DNA of 64,000 nucleotides. It comes from Xanthobacter oligotrophicus (GTDB taxonomy: Bacteria > Pseudomonadota > Alphaproteobacteria > Rhizobiales > Xanthobacteraceae). Below the pieces are notes generated by a model, which did no database searches, was not told the DNA's origin, and was given only the letters and a program-made list of their open reading frames with translations. Each line of letters begins with the position of its first letter. Positions within the stretch are counted from its first letter, which is position 1. The stretch is from assembly GCF_008364685.1 (NCBI RefSeq), contig NZ_VTTL01000001.1, positions 124,001-188,000 of the forward strand, given 5' to 3'. Below are positions 17,584-25,979 of this stretch, in pieces. Position numbers and translations under genes: made by a program.

Positions 17584-18544
17584 GAGCTTCTTCGCTTTCT
17601 TGTTGAAGAACGAGGGACAACATGGAACGGCCGGGACGAATACCGTCGGCTGGATCGGTGGAAATGCTCACGCCCTGAAGGTGCAGCGCGGCGGACGAGA
17701 TGAGGCCCCGCGCCACCAAAGCGGAAGCGCAGGCGAGACCCTCGGCCAGCGCCTCGTCGATCTCGGAGGGGGAAAGCTGCGGCACGGCGCGCGTCACCTT
17801 CAGCGGGCCGAGGTCGCTGTCGCTCTGCACGTCGCGGGCGGCGATGCGCACGATGCCGGGATGGCCGGGCAGGTTCACCGCATTGGCGATGATGGTCGCC
17901 GCCGCATCCGCCGCCGCCGCGGTGGGGGCGAGCACGGTGACGGCGTCGGCGATGCCGAGGGAAAAGCTGCGCCCGCGCCAGCCCGAGGTGGCGATGCCGC
18001 GCACCGGGCCCTCCGCGCCCACCCGCGCCGTGCCGATGAGGCTCGGCCGGTCCGGGCGATCCACGAGGCCGGCCACATAGTCGGCCCCCGGCGCCAGATG
18101 AAGGGCGATGTCGCCGCCATTGTTCACATAGGCGCGGGTGATGCCGGGGAGCGCGAGCGCCTCCAGCACTTCCTCGGCCACCGCGCCGGCCACCGCCGCC
18201 ATGGGGGTGATGAAGCCGGCCCGCGCGTGGGGCTCAACCGCCGCCCACATGCGCCGGGCCACCTTCCCCTCCAGCGGGCAGGCCCCCGCATAGGCGGGAC
18301 GGCGCAGCAAGGGCAGTTCCGCGCACAGCTCATCCAGCAGGCCGGTGAATCGCGCCACCGCCGCGCCATAGGCCGCCGCCACCTGCCGGGGATCGCCGCT
18401 CGCCTCCACGACGAGGTCGATGGGACCATCGTTCAGGTGCAACCGGCGCCCGTCCGCGAGCAGCTTGACCTGCGGCGCGCGGGGCGGCACCGGCGGGGCT
18501 GCGAGGGGGGCGGCATGAGGGAGGGAGAGGGCAGCGTTCAGCAT
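17576..18544 (-). CDS. UPF0280 family protein (ApbE-like fold), possible cofactor-attachment partner of 6-hydroxynicotinate reductase
   Basis: This 322-residue protein matches the UPF0280 family, which is grouped with the ApbE (FMN transferase) superfamily. Visible landmarks are PLEGKVARRMWAAVEPHARAGFITPMAAVAGAVAEEVL, AYVNNGGDIALHL and GIATSGWRGRSFSLGIADAVTVLA; NNGGD and GIATSG resemble conserved ApbE core segments. It starts 5 bases after the 6-hydroxynicotinate reductase stop codon. Since the Eubacterium barkeri reductase carries covalently bound flavin, a flavin-attachment role is an attractive inference, not shown here. The start at ATG 18544 gives an Ala/Pro-rich N-terminal tail before the family domain. 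Confidence 0.82.
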   Translation of the reverse strand: MLNAALSLPHAAPLAAPPVPPRAPQVKLLADGRRLHLNDGPIDLVVEASGDPRQVAAAYGAAVARFTGLLDELCAELPLLRRPAYAGACPLEGKVARRMWAAVEPHARAGFITPMAAVAGAVAEEVLEALALPGITRAYVNNGGDIALHLAPGADYVAGLVDRPDRPSLIGTARVGAEGPVRGIATSGWRGRSFSLGIADAVTVLAPTAAAADAAATIIANAVNLPGHPGIVRIAARDVQSDSDLGPLKVTRAVPQLSPSEIDEALAEGLACASALVARGLISSAALHLQGVSISTDPADGIRPGRSMLSLVLQQESEEAHA

Positions 18545-18549
18545 GGCCG

Positions 18550-20055
18550 TCAGCCTTGGGAGGGGGCCGAGAGCGGCCAGGGATTGTCGCCGATGGGCGC
18601 CACTTCCCGCACGCTGTCGCGCTGAAGGATATCGCCCACCGGCCGCACATGGTCCATGTGGCCGCCCAGCGCGGCGTAGGCCTCCAGCGTCAGCGTGAAC
18701 TCGATGGGGGCCACGAGGGCCGGCGTGGGCACATAGCCGAAGGCGTTTTCCGGCACCCGCATCACATCCACCATGAAGGTGATGCCGCCGCCGGGCCAGA
18801 CATAGACCGGCGCGCCGCCGCAGGTGACGCGGGTGATGGCCTCCTTCACCGAGCGGGTGAGCCGCACCGGATTTTCCGTCACCCCCGCGCGCAGGGAACC
18901 GCCGGCCCCGGCCATGAACAGCACCGAGGACAGCGCCGGCTCGCAATTCTCGCGGATGCGCTCCACCGAGGGGGCGAGATCTACTGGAACGTCAGCCTCG
19001 CGCGGCACCAGGTTTTCATCGAGCACATAATAGCCGAAATGCTCGCCGGTGGTGGAGACCAGCAACAGCCGCAGGCCGGGCCAGGCCGCCTTGGCATCGA
19101 ACGCGCCGAGGATGGAGAGCGGATCGGAAATATTGGTGCCGCCCCAGCCCAGCCCCGGCTCGGCCACCTGGAAATAGCGGCCGGGGGTGGAGCGGCGGCC
19201 CTTCATGCGGATGCCGGTGTCGCGCACGCCCAGAAGCTTGCCGGCCTGATGCTCGGAGAGGACGCCGGTGATGTGGTCGTCCACCACCACCACCTCGTCC
19301 ACCTTGCCGAACCATTGCCGCGCGAACATGCCGATGGTGGCGGAGCCGCAGCCCACCCGCATGCGCTCTTCCTGCGATCCATTGACGATGGGCGCGTGGC
19401 CGGCCTGCACGATGATGCTGGCGCCACCGTCCACGGTGAGTTCCACCGGCTTGGCATTGCACAGGTCCAGCAGCGCCTCGCAGGTGACGCGACCTTCCTT
19501 CTTGGCCCCGCCGGTGAGGTGGTGGACGCCGCCCAGCGACAGCATCTGCGAGCCGTATTCGGATGTGGTGACATGGCCGACCGGCTCGCCGGCCACGCGC
19601 ACGGTGGCCTGTTCCGGCCCGAGGAAGCGGTCGGTGTCGATCTTCACCTTCACGCCGGCATAAGAAAAGATGCCCTCGGTGACCACGGTCACCATGTCCA
19701 CGCCGTCCACCTGCGCGGAGACGATGAAGGGGGCGGGCTTGTAGTCGGGATAGGTGGTGCCGGAGCCGACGGCGGTGACGAAGGTTTCGCCATCGGCGAC
19801 CAGGCGCCCGTCCCAGTCGCCGCCGCGATCGAAGGGCACCACCTTGCCGCCCTGCTCCAGCGTGCGGTCGAGGATGACGTGGGGATCAACGCGGATCAGC
19901 TCGCCGGCGCGGTTGGCATAGCGATCGCAGGCGCCGGTATTGCCGGGCTTGATGTAGCACATGACCGGACAGGCATCGCAGCGGATCTTCTCGTCGCCGG
20001 CCGATGCGGCGACGGGGGTCTGGCCTGAGGCGTCGCCTTGGATGTTCTGCGCCAT
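18550..20055 (-). CDS. hnr: 6-hydroxynicotinate reductase
   Basis: This 501-residue protein resembles 6-hydroxynicotinate reductase, which reduces 6-hydroxynicotinate to 1,4,5,6-tetrahydro-6-oxonicotinate. In Eubacterium barkeri the enzyme uses reduced ferredoxin and contains covalent flavin and Fe-S clusters. Here an N-terminal cysteine set C26-x2-C29-x3-C33-x9-C43 (RCDACPVMC ... TGAC) can hold one cluster. Further cysteines occur in VTCEALLDLC, VGCGSAT and VTCGGAP. It heads the - strand operon, with a palindromic operator 48-69 bases upstream of its ATG. A 7Fe ferredoxin and its NADPH reductase are encoded in the opposite arm of the locus. The family call is from recognition of the sequence and context; a search against characterised Hnr would settle it. 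Confidence 0.85.
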   Translation of the reverse strand: MAQNIQGDASGQTPVAASAGDEKIRCDACPVMCYIKPGNTGACDRYANRAGELIRVDPHVILDRTLEQGGKVVPFDRGGDWDGRLVADGETFVTAVGSGTTYPDYKPAPFIVSAQVDGVDMVTVVTEGIFSYAGVKVKIDTDRFLGPEQATVRVAGEPVGHVTTSEYGSQMLSLGGVHHLTGGAKKEGRVTCEALLDLCNAKPVELTVDGGASIIVQAGHAPIVNGSQEERMRVGCGSATIGMFARQWFGKVDEVVVVDDHITGVLSEHQAGKLLGVRDTGIRMKGRRSTPGRYFQVAEPGLGWGGTNISDPLSILGAFDAKAAWPGLRLLLVSTTGEHFGYYVLDENLVPREADVPVDLAPSVERIRENCEPALSSVLFMAGAGGSLRAGVTENPVRLTRSVKEAITRVTCGGAPVYVWPGGGITFMVDVMRVPENAFGYVPTPALVAPIEFTLTLEAYAALGGHMDHVRPVGDILQRDSVREVAPIGDNPWPLSAPSQG

Positions 20056-20102
20056 GGAGGGCGGGCTCCGGCCCCGGCGGACAACCGGCGGGGCGTTTTC
20101 GA

Positions 20103-20124
20103 TTTCATATGTACACTAATGAAA
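20103..20124. promoter_or_regulatory. palindromic operator 1, upstream of 6-hydroxynicotinate reductase
   Basis: Left arm TTTCATATGT (20103-20112), centre AC, right arm ACTAATGAAA (20115-20124); 8 of 10 arm positions are symmetric. The same pattern recurs at 24690-24711 before the ferredoxin gene and more weakly at 25909-25930. On the - strand a TTGACA (complement of 20141-20146) lies just upstream, so bound repressor would cover the promoter region of hnr. Confidence 0.7.
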
Positions 20125-20206
20125 AAGCAGAGGCCCAAAGTGTCAAGCACAAGGATGAGGCACGCCGCCTGAAGAGGCAGCAGACCTGCCCTATCCTTTT
20201 GCGGCC

Positions 20207-20223
20207 ACAGGTTTATGACCTGT
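20207..20223. promoter_or_regulatory. inverted repeat upstream of nicA
   Basis: ACAGGT (20207-20212), five bases TTATG, ACCTGT (20218-20223): perfect 6-bp arms in the 317-base gap between hnr and nicA, different from the shared operator. It could bind a second regulator of nicAB or form a small hairpin. No regulator could be assigned. A TTGACG at 20278-20283 is a weak -35 candidate for nicA. The rest of the gap shows no gene. Confidence 0.45.
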
Positions 20224-20372
20224 CTAAGGGGCCTGCGGAGGGGCCCGGCGCGCCGCGCATTTGTGCGCGGTGCGCGCTTGACGCCAGATCATTCGTATAG
20301 AAACAATCCAGGGAAGCGTTGCGGCTGCCGCGTCGCCTACACTGGCACGTCCCAGGACGGACCGAAACCAAG

Positions 20373-20846
20373 ATGTCCGAGCCGGTTCAACTTCAGGTGA
20401 ATGGCACAGCGCACACGTTCGCGCTGCCCCGCGCCACGCCCCTCATCTATGTGCTGCGCAACGACCTTGGCCTCAACGGTCCCAAGTTCGGCTGCGGGTT
20501 GGGGGAATGCGGCGCCTGCACCGTGCTCATGGACGGGGTCGCCGCCCGCTCCTGCGTCACCACATTGGGCACGGCGGAAGGCCGCACCATCACCACGCTG
20601 GAGGGGCTCGGCACCCTTGCGGCGCCGCACCCCGTTCAGGCCGCCTTCATCGCCGAGCAGGCGGCGCAATGCGGCTACTGCCTCAATGGCATGATCATGA
20701 CCACCGTCGCCTTCCTCACCCGCACCCCAGCCCCCACGGAGGACGAGGTGCGCGCCGCCCTGCGCTACAATCTGTGCCGCTGCGGGACCCATGTGGAGAT
20801 CCTGCGCGCGGTCATGCGCGCCGCCCACGGGGAGGCATCCGAATGA
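20373..20846 (+). CDS. nicA: nicotinate hydroxylase small subunit, [2Fe-2S] protein (NicA)
   Basis: The protein has 157 residues, the same length I recall for Pseudomonas putida NicA. The plant-type [2Fe-2S] motif is C41-x4-C46-x2-C49-x11-C61 (FGCGLGECGACTVL), and the second, xanthine-oxidase-type cluster uses C100, C103, C135 and C137 (QCGYCLNGM, LCRCGTH). It passes electrons from the molybdenum site of NicB towards the cytochrome domains. Its TGA overlaps the nicB ATG by four bases. The start at 20373 gives MSEPVQLQVNG; a longer frame to 20319 has no homology. Confidence 0.93.
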   Translation: MSEPVQLQVNGTAHTFALPRATPLIYVLRNDLGLNGPKFGCGLGECGACTVLMDGVAARSCVTTLGTAEGRTITTLEGLGTLAAPHPVQAAFIAEQAAQCGYCLNGMIMTTVAFLTRTPAPTEDEVRAALRYNLCRCGTHVEILRAVMRAAHGEASE

Positions 20847-23800
20847 GCGAGCCGCGTCCCGACAAGGACCAGATCCTCGCCGCCACCGGCAATCTCGCCG
20901 TTCTGCGCCCGGCCCGGTCGGTGGCCGGGCTCCAGCGCAGCGCCATGCCACGGGACGGCGCCCTCGACCTGTTCCTGCTGGTGGACGACACCGGCGCCGT
21001 CACCGCCTTCAACGGCCATGTGGACCTCGGCACCGGCATCCGCACCGCCCTCGCCCAGATCGTGGCCGAGGAGCTGGACGTGGCGCTCCATCGCGTCACC
21101 ATGGTGCTGGGCCACACCGGCCTTGCGCCCAACCAGGGCGCGACGATCGCCTCCGATTCCATCCAGGTCTCGGCCCAGCCCCTGCGCCGCGCCGCCGCGC
21201 AGGCCCGCCACCGGCTGGTGGAGCTGGCCGCCGAAGCCCTGGGGCTGGATGCCGACGCGCTGGAGGTGGAGGACGGCATCGTCCGCCCCCGCGACGGCGG
21301 CAATGCGGGCCTCTCCTACGCCGATCTGCTGAAAGGCCGCGCCGAGCGCCTGCTGCTCTCCGACGACATTCCGGTGAAGCCGGCCAGCGCCCACCGCATC
21401 GTCGGCCAGCGGGTGCCGCGGGTGGATATCCCGGCCAAGGCCACCGGCAACTTCACCTATGTCCACGACGTGCGCGTGCCCGCCATGCTGCACGGCCGGG
21501 TGGTGCGCCCGCCCTATGCCGGCATCGATGCGGGCGCGTTCGTCGGCAAGAGCCTCATCAAGGTGGATGAGGCCTCGGTCGCCCACATTCCCGGCCTCGT
21601 GGCGGTGGTCACCATGGGCGATTTCGTCGGCGTGGTGGCCGAGCGCGAGGAGCAGGCCGCCGAGGCCGCCCGTCGCCTGAAGGTGGAGTGGAAGCCCACC
21701 CCCACCCTGCCCGACCTCGACCATGTGGAAAACGCCCTGCACGCGATCCCGGCCGAGAACCGGCGCACCCTCCACGAGCGCGGCGACCCCGACGCCGCCC
21801 GCGCGGCCGCAGCGCAAACCCTCGACCGCACCTATGTCTGGCCCTACCAGATGCACGCCTCCATCGGCCCCTCCTGCGCGGTGGCGGATGTGCGCGAGGA
21901 TGGCGCCACCATCTGGGCCGGCACGCAGAATCCCTATCCCCTGCGCATGGACATCGCCCTGCTGCTGGGCCTGCCGGAAGAGGCGGTGGAGATCGTCCGC
22001 TTCGAGGCCGCCGGCTGCTATGGCCGCAATTGCGCGGACGATGTGGCCGCCGACGCCGCCCTTCTGTCGCGTGCCGTAGGCCGTCCGGTGCGGGTGCAAC
22101 TGACGCGGGAGCAGGAGCACGCCTGGGAGCCCAAGGGCGCCGCCCAGCTCATGCAGGTCAAGGGCGGCCTCAACGCCGACGGCACCCCCGCGGCCTATGA
22201 TTTCAACACCCGCTATCCCTCCAACGCGGCGGTAACCCTGGCGCTGCTGCTGACGGGGCGGGTGCCGGCGGACAATCCCGTGTTCGAGATGGGCGACCGC
22301 ACCGCCATCCCGCCCTATGCCTATGACCACATGCGGGTCACGGTGGACGATGTGGCGCCCATCGTGCGGGCGGCGTGGCTGCGCGGCGTCTCCGCCCTGC
22401 CCAACAGCTTCGCCCACGAGAGCTATATCGACGAGCTGGCGGCCGCCGCCGGCGTCGATCCCGTGGATTATCGCCTGCGCCACCTCCACGACGCGCGCGC
22501 CGCAGACTTGGTGAAGGCCACCGCCGCCCGCGCCGGCTGGGAGAAGCGCACTGCCCCGCGCATGGAGGTGGTGGAGGGCGACGTGGTGCGCGGCCAGGGC
22601 TTCGCCTATGCCCTTTATGTGCACTCCAAGTTTCCCGGCTACGGCGCCGCCTGGTCCGCCTGGGTGGCGGAGGTGGAGGTGAACCGGCGCACCGGCGACG
22701 TGGCGGTGAAAAGGGTGGTCGTGGGCCAGGATAGCGGGCTCATGATCAACCCGGCCGGCGTCGAGCACCAGATCCACGGCAACGTCATCCAGTCCACCTC
22801 CCGGGCGCTCAAGGAGCAGGTGACGTTCGGCGACAAAGCCGTCACCAGCCGGGAATGGGGGGCCTACCCCATCCTCACCTTCCCGGAAGTGCCTGTCATC
22901 AACGTGGTGCTGATGCCGCGCCCGGACGACCCGCCTTTGGGCTCGGGGGAATCGGCTTCCGTGCCCAGCGCGGCGGCCATCGCCAACGCCATTTTCGACG
23001 CCACCGGCGTGCGCCTGCGCGAACCGCCCTTCACGCCGGACCGGGTGCGCGCGGCCCTTGCCGGCGAGGCCGCGCCCAAGCCGGTGAAGGAGAAGCGCCG
23101 CCGCCCGTGGTTCGCCATGGCCGGGGCAGCTCTCGCCGGCGCGCTGGGCATGGCGACGCTGGCCCTTCCCATCCGTGGCGCCATCGCCCCCATCGCGCCG
23201 CCGGACCCGGCCTCCTTCTCCGCCGAGATGATCGCGCGCGGAAAAATCCTCGCCGCGCTGGGCGATTGCGCGGTGTGCCACACGGTCGAGGGCGGCATCG
23301 CCAATGCCGGCGGGCGGGCACTGCACACCCCCTTCGGCACGATTTATTCCACCAATCTCACGCCGGACGTGGAGACCGGCATCGGCGCCTGGTCCTATGC
23401 CGCGTTCGAGCGGGCCATGCGCGAGGGCATCGGCCGGGACGGGCGCCACCTCTACCCGGCCTTCCCCTACACCGCCTTCACCCGCATCTCGGACGCCGAC
23501 ATGCAGGCGCTCTACGCTTTCCTCATGTCGCAGGCCCCGGTGAAGGCGCGCCCGCCCGAAAACCGCATGACCTTCCCCTTCAACATCCGCCCGCTCATGG
23601 CCGGCTGGAACCTGTTGTTCCTCACCCCCGGCCAGCTTCAGGCGGAAGCGGGGCAATCGCCCCAGTGGAACCGGGGGCGCTATCTGGTGGAGGGGCTGGG
23701 CCATTGCGGCGCCTGCCACACGCCGCGCAACCTTCTTGGCGCGGAGAAGGGCGGCGCGGCCTATCTCGGCGGCGGGGTCGCCGATGGCTGGGAGGCTCCG

Positions 23801-24391
23801 GCCCTTACCGCGCTCTCGAAGGCGCCCATTCCGTGGACCGAGGACGAGCTTTACACCTATCTGCGCACTGGCTTCTCGCGCTTCCACGGCACCGCAGCCG
23901 GCCCCATGGCCCCGGTGGTGCAGGAACTCGCCCATCTGCCGGACGCCGACATCCACGCCATGGCGGTCTATCTCTCCTCCTTCGCCGGCCCCGCGAGCGC
24001 GGATGCCTCCGCCGTGGCGGCGACGCTGGAGGCGAAGGCAGAGGCCTCGCTGCGGCCCATGGACAGCGTGGGCGGCCGCCTGTTCGAGGGCGCCTGCGCT
24101 GCCTGCCATGCGCCGGAGGGGCCGACCCTGTTCGGCGCGCGGCCGTCGCTGGCGCTCAACACCAATGTGCATGCGGTGCGGCCGGACAACCTCATCCGCG
24201 TGATCCTGGAGGGCATTCCCTCCCCCGCCGCGCCCGCGCTGGGCGACATGCCCGCCTTCCGCGACAGTCTCGACGATGCGCAGGTGGCGGACCTGGTGCG
24301 CTACATGCGCGCGAAATTCGCGCCGGATGCACCGGTCTGGGACGGACTGGCGCAGACCGTGGCGCGGCTGCGGGCGACGCCGACACGGTGA
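20843..24391 (+). CDS. nicB: nicotinate hydroxylase large subunit: molybdopterin domain fused to three cytochrome c domains (NicB)
   Basis: The protein has 1182 residues, close to the Pseudomonas putida NicB length. Residues 1-740 form the xanthine-dehydrogenase-type molybdopterin domain (FNGHVDLGTGIRTALAQI, GCYGRNCADDVAADAALL, GSGESASVPSAAAIANAI). A membrane-type segment near residues 757-785 (MAGAALAGALGMATLALPI) leads into three haem-binding CxxCH motifs: CAVCH at 809, CGACH at 955 and CAACH at 1085. The enzyme hydroxylates nicotinate to 6-hydroxynicotinate with water as oxygen source and sends electrons to the respiratory chain. This contrasts with the soluble FAD-linked dehydrogenase of anaerobic nicotinate fermenters. 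It is coupled to nicA by a four-base overlap. Confidence 0.93.
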   Translation: MSEPRPDKDQILAATGNLAVLRPARSVAGLQRSAMPRDGALDLFLLVDDTGAVTAFNGHVDLGTGIRTALAQIVAEELDVALHRVTMVLGHTGLAPNQGATIASDSIQVSAQPLRRAAAQARHRLVELAAEALGLDADALEVEDGIVRPRDGGNAGLSYADLLKGRAERLLLSDDIPVKPASAHRIVGQRVPRVDIPAKATGNFTYVHDVRVPAMLHGRVVRPPYAGIDAGAFVGKSLIKVDEASVAHIPGLVAVVTMGDFVGVVAEREEQAAEAARRLKVEWKPTPTLPDLDHVENALHAIPAENRRTLHERGDPDAARAAAAQTLDRTYVWPYQMHASIGPSCAVADVREDGATIWAGTQNPYPLRMDIALLLGLPEEAVEIVRFEAAGCYGRNCADDVAADAALLSRAVGRPVRVQLTREQEHAWEPKGAAQLMQVKGGLNADGTPAAYDFNTRYPSNAAVTLALLLTGRVPADNPVFEMGDRTAIPPYAYDHMRVTVDDVAPIVRAAWLRGVSALPNSFAHESYIDELAAAAGVDPVDYRLRHLHDARAADLVKATAARAGWEKRTAPRMEVVEGDVVRGQGFAYALYVHSKFPGYGAAWSAWVAEVEVNRRTGDVAVKRVVVGQDSGLMINPAGVEHQIHGNVIQSTSRALKEQVTFGDKAVTSREWGAYPILTFPEVPVINVVLMPRPDDPPLGSGESASVPSAAAIANAIFDATGVRLREPPFTPDRVRAALAGEAAPKPVKEKRRRPWFAMAGAALAGALGMATLALPIRGAIAPIAPPDPASFSAEMIARGKILAALGDCAVCHTVEGGIANAGGRALHTPFGTIYSTNLTPDVETGIGAWSYAAFERAMREGIGRDGRHLYPAFPYTAFTRISDADMQALYAFLMSQAPVKARPPENRMTFPFNIRPLMAGWNLLFLTPGQLQAEAGQSPQWNRGRYLVEGLGHCGACHTPRNLLGAEKGGAAYLGGGVADGWEAPALTALSKAPIPWTEDELYTYLRTGFSRFHGTAAGPMAPVVQELAHLPDADIHAMAVYLSSFAGPASADASAVAATLEAKAEASLRPMDSVGGRLFEGACAACHAPEGPTLFGARPSLALNTNVHAVRPDNLIRVILEGIPSPAAPALGDMPAFRDSLDDAQVADLVRYMRAKFAPDAPVWDGLAQTVARLRATPTR

Positions 24392-24479
24392 GGCATTTGC
24401 GGAGCCTTCTCTGCAAGCGAGAGAGGTTTCACCGTGCTTCCGGCCGAGGGGCTGCTAGCGAAAAGGCGGGAAACATCAG

Positions 24480-24593
24480 GCCGTCATGGCCGGGCTTGAC
24501 CCGGCCACCCACGCGGTCGGGCCGGGCGCAACACTCCGAACAGGGCACAAGCGGCACGGCGTGGATACCCGGCACGAGACCGGGCATGACAAT
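24480..24593. repeat. long dispersed intergenic inverted repeat, copy 3
   Basis: The left arm CCGTCATGGCCGGGCTTGAC starts 24482, and the right arm around 24559-24590 (GCGTGGATACCCGGC, GACCGGGCATGAC) is its diverged inverse. It sits between the nicB stop and the ferredoxin promoter and may separate the two transcripts. The rest of 24392-24660 is without genes. Confidence 0.7.
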
Positions 24594-24662
24594 GGGAGTG
24601 AGCCTGCTCAAAATTCCCGCATCACCGCCCAAAAGCTCCGCAACCCCAAGCCGCTCCACCCG

Positions 24663-24711
24663 TTGACAGCCCTCGCCCCATCGCCCTATTTTCATTTGTA
24701 CACAAATGATA
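24663..24711 (+). promoter_or_regulatory. promoter with overlapping palindromic operator 2, upstream of ferredoxin/fpr
   Basis: TTGACA (24663-24668), an 18-base spacer and TATTTT (24687-24692) form a sigma70-like promoter. The operator, TTTCATTTGT (24690-24699), AC, ACAAATGATA (24702-24711), is 9 of 10 symmetric and begins inside the -10 element. This is the classic place for a repressor. The following ATG is at 24728. Confidence 0.75.
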
Positions 24712-24727
24712 TTCCGAGGCGCCCGTC

Positions 24728-25060
24728 ATGGCCTATGTCGTCACCGAGGCCTGCATCCGCTGCAAGTACATGGATTGCGTCTCGGTCTGCCCCGTGGATT
24801 GCTTCTATGCCGGCGCGAACATGCTGGTGATCCATCCGGACGAGTGCATCGACTGCGGCGTCTGCGAGCCGGAATGCCCCGCCGCCGCCATCTTCCCGGA
24901 CAGTGATCCCCGCGCCGCCGACTGGGCCGCCCTCAATGCGCAATACGCGGCGCAGTGGCCCAACATAACGGAAAAGGGCGCCCCGCCCGACGATGCCGAT
25001 GCCTGGAAGGACACAGCCGACAAGCGCGCCCTCCTTTCCGCCGCGCCCGCCGCGATCTGA
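24728..25060 (+). CDS. fdxA: 7Fe ferredoxin of the FdI/FdxA type
   Basis: This 110-residue soluble ferredoxin strongly resembles Azotobacter vinelandii FdI. The cysteine pattern is C9-x2-C12-x4-C17-x3-C21 with C25 nearby ([19 protein letters not shown]), and then C40-x2-C43-x2-C46-x3-C50 ([14 protein letters not shown]), enough for one [3Fe-4S] and one [4Fe-4S] cluster. The conserved [17 protein letters not shown] tail is present. It precedes a ferredoxin-NADP reductase by 28 bases, a partner known for FdI-type ferredoxins. In this locus it is the natural donor to 6-hydroxynicotinate reductase, which in anaerobes needs ferredoxin; that link is inferred. Confidence 0.93.
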   Translation: MAYVVTEACIRCKYMDCVSVCPVDCFYAGANMLVIHPDECIDCGVCEPECPAAAIFPDSDPRAADWAALNAQYAAQWPNITEKGAPPDDADAWKDTADKRALLSAAPAAI

Positions 25061-25088
25061 TCCGAACGAACCCGCCAGAGACCCCGCC

Positions 25089-25862
25089 ATGAGCAATTTC
25101 TTCGAGGAACAGGTCCTCAGCGTCCATCACTGGACCGACCGCCTGTTCAGCTTCACCACCACGCGCGATCCCGGCTTCCGCTTCCGCACCGGCGAATTCA
25201 CCATGATCGGCCTGAAGGTGGAGGGGCGCCCGCTGCTGCGCGCCTATTCGGTGGTGAGCCCGAGCTGGGCCGACACGCTGGAATTCTTCTCCATCAAGGT
25301 GCCGAACGGGCCGCTCACCTCGCGCCTCCAGCACATCCAGGTGGGCGACGCCATCACCGTGGGCCGCAAGGCGACCGGCACGCTGGTGCTCGACAATCTC
25401 CTGCCCGGCCGCAACCTCTACCTGCTCGGCACCGGCACCGGCCTTGCGCCCTTCCTGTCGGTGATCCGCGATCCCGAGACCTATGAGCGGTTCGAGAAGG
25501 TGGTGCTGGTGCACGGCTGCCGGCATGTGAGCGACCTCGCCTATGAGGACCTCATCATGAAGGAACTGCCCGCCCACGAATTCCTCGGCGAGGAGATCGC
25601 AGGCAAGCTCGCCTACTACCCGACCGTGACCCGCGAGCCGTTCCGCCACACCGGCCGCATCACCGCTTTGCTGGAGAGCGGCAAGCTCTCCGCCGACGTG
25701 GGCCTGCCGCCCCTTGATGCCGCCACCGACCGTGTGATGATCTGCGGCTCGCCGGCCATGATGGGCGACCTGCGCACGCTGCTGGCGTCGCGCGGCTTCG
25801 AGGAGGGCAACAGCGGCGAGCCCGGCCATTTCGTCATCGAGAAGGCGTTCGCCGAGCGGTGA
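25089..25862 (+). CDS. fpr: ferredoxin--NADP+ reductase
   Basis: This 257-residue FAD enzyme is of the bacterial FPR type. The FAD-binding motif is RAYSVVSP (R-x-Y-S), the NADP domain begins LGTGTGLAPFLSVI, and a CGSPAMM motif precedes the C-terminal FVIEKAFAER, a tail typical of the Azotobacter/Rhodobacter FPR subclass. It catalyses reversible electron transfer between NADPH and ferredoxin. The ATG at 25089 (MSNFFEEQVLSVHHWTDRLF) starts the homologous part. It is probably cotranscribed with the ferredoxin from the promoter at 24663. Confidence 0.94.
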   Translation: MSNFFEEQVLSVHHWTDRLFSFTTTRDPGFRFRTGEFTMIGLKVEGRPLLRAYSVVSPSWADTLEFFSIKVPNGPLTSRLQHIQVGDAITVGRKATGTLVLDNLLPGRNLYLLGTGTGLAPFLSVIRDPETYERFEKVVLVHGCRHVSDLAYEDLIMKELPAHEFLGEEIAGKLAYYPTVTREPFRHTGRITALLESGKLSADVGLPPLDAATDRVMICGSPAMMGDLRTLLASRGFEEGNSGEPGHFVIEKAFAER

Positions 25863-25908
25863 GTTTTTTCCCCGCCCCCGGTTTTCAGGCGCCGGGCGGC
25901 GGCCTACC

Positions 25909-25930
25909 ATTTATATGCCCACAAACAAAA
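25909..25930. promoter_or_regulatory. degenerate palindromic operator 3, upstream of enamidase
   Basis: Aligned on the ATATG core of operator 1, this site (left half ATTTATATGC, right half ACAAACAAAA) keeps about 16 of 22 consensus positions. It lies 50 bases upstream of the enamidase ATG. It is weaker than the other two sites and may be chance in an AT-rich patch. Confidence 0.4.
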
Positions 25931-25979
25931 GACCGGGTGCGCCCGCGCGTTTCCGGCCGTCCCTTCCGGAGACCTTCCC

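Noticed and set aside
20765-24172. A very long open frame antisense to nicB (over 1100 codons).
   Set aside because: It mirrors the real gene; the composition is His/Arg/Gly-rich without any family motif, a common artefact of high GC with few stop codons.
20843-24391. Possibility that nicB is two genes (molybdenum subunit and separate cytochrome) joined by a sequencing error.
   Set aside because: The frame is continuous and the total length and three haem motifs agree with known NicB proteins.
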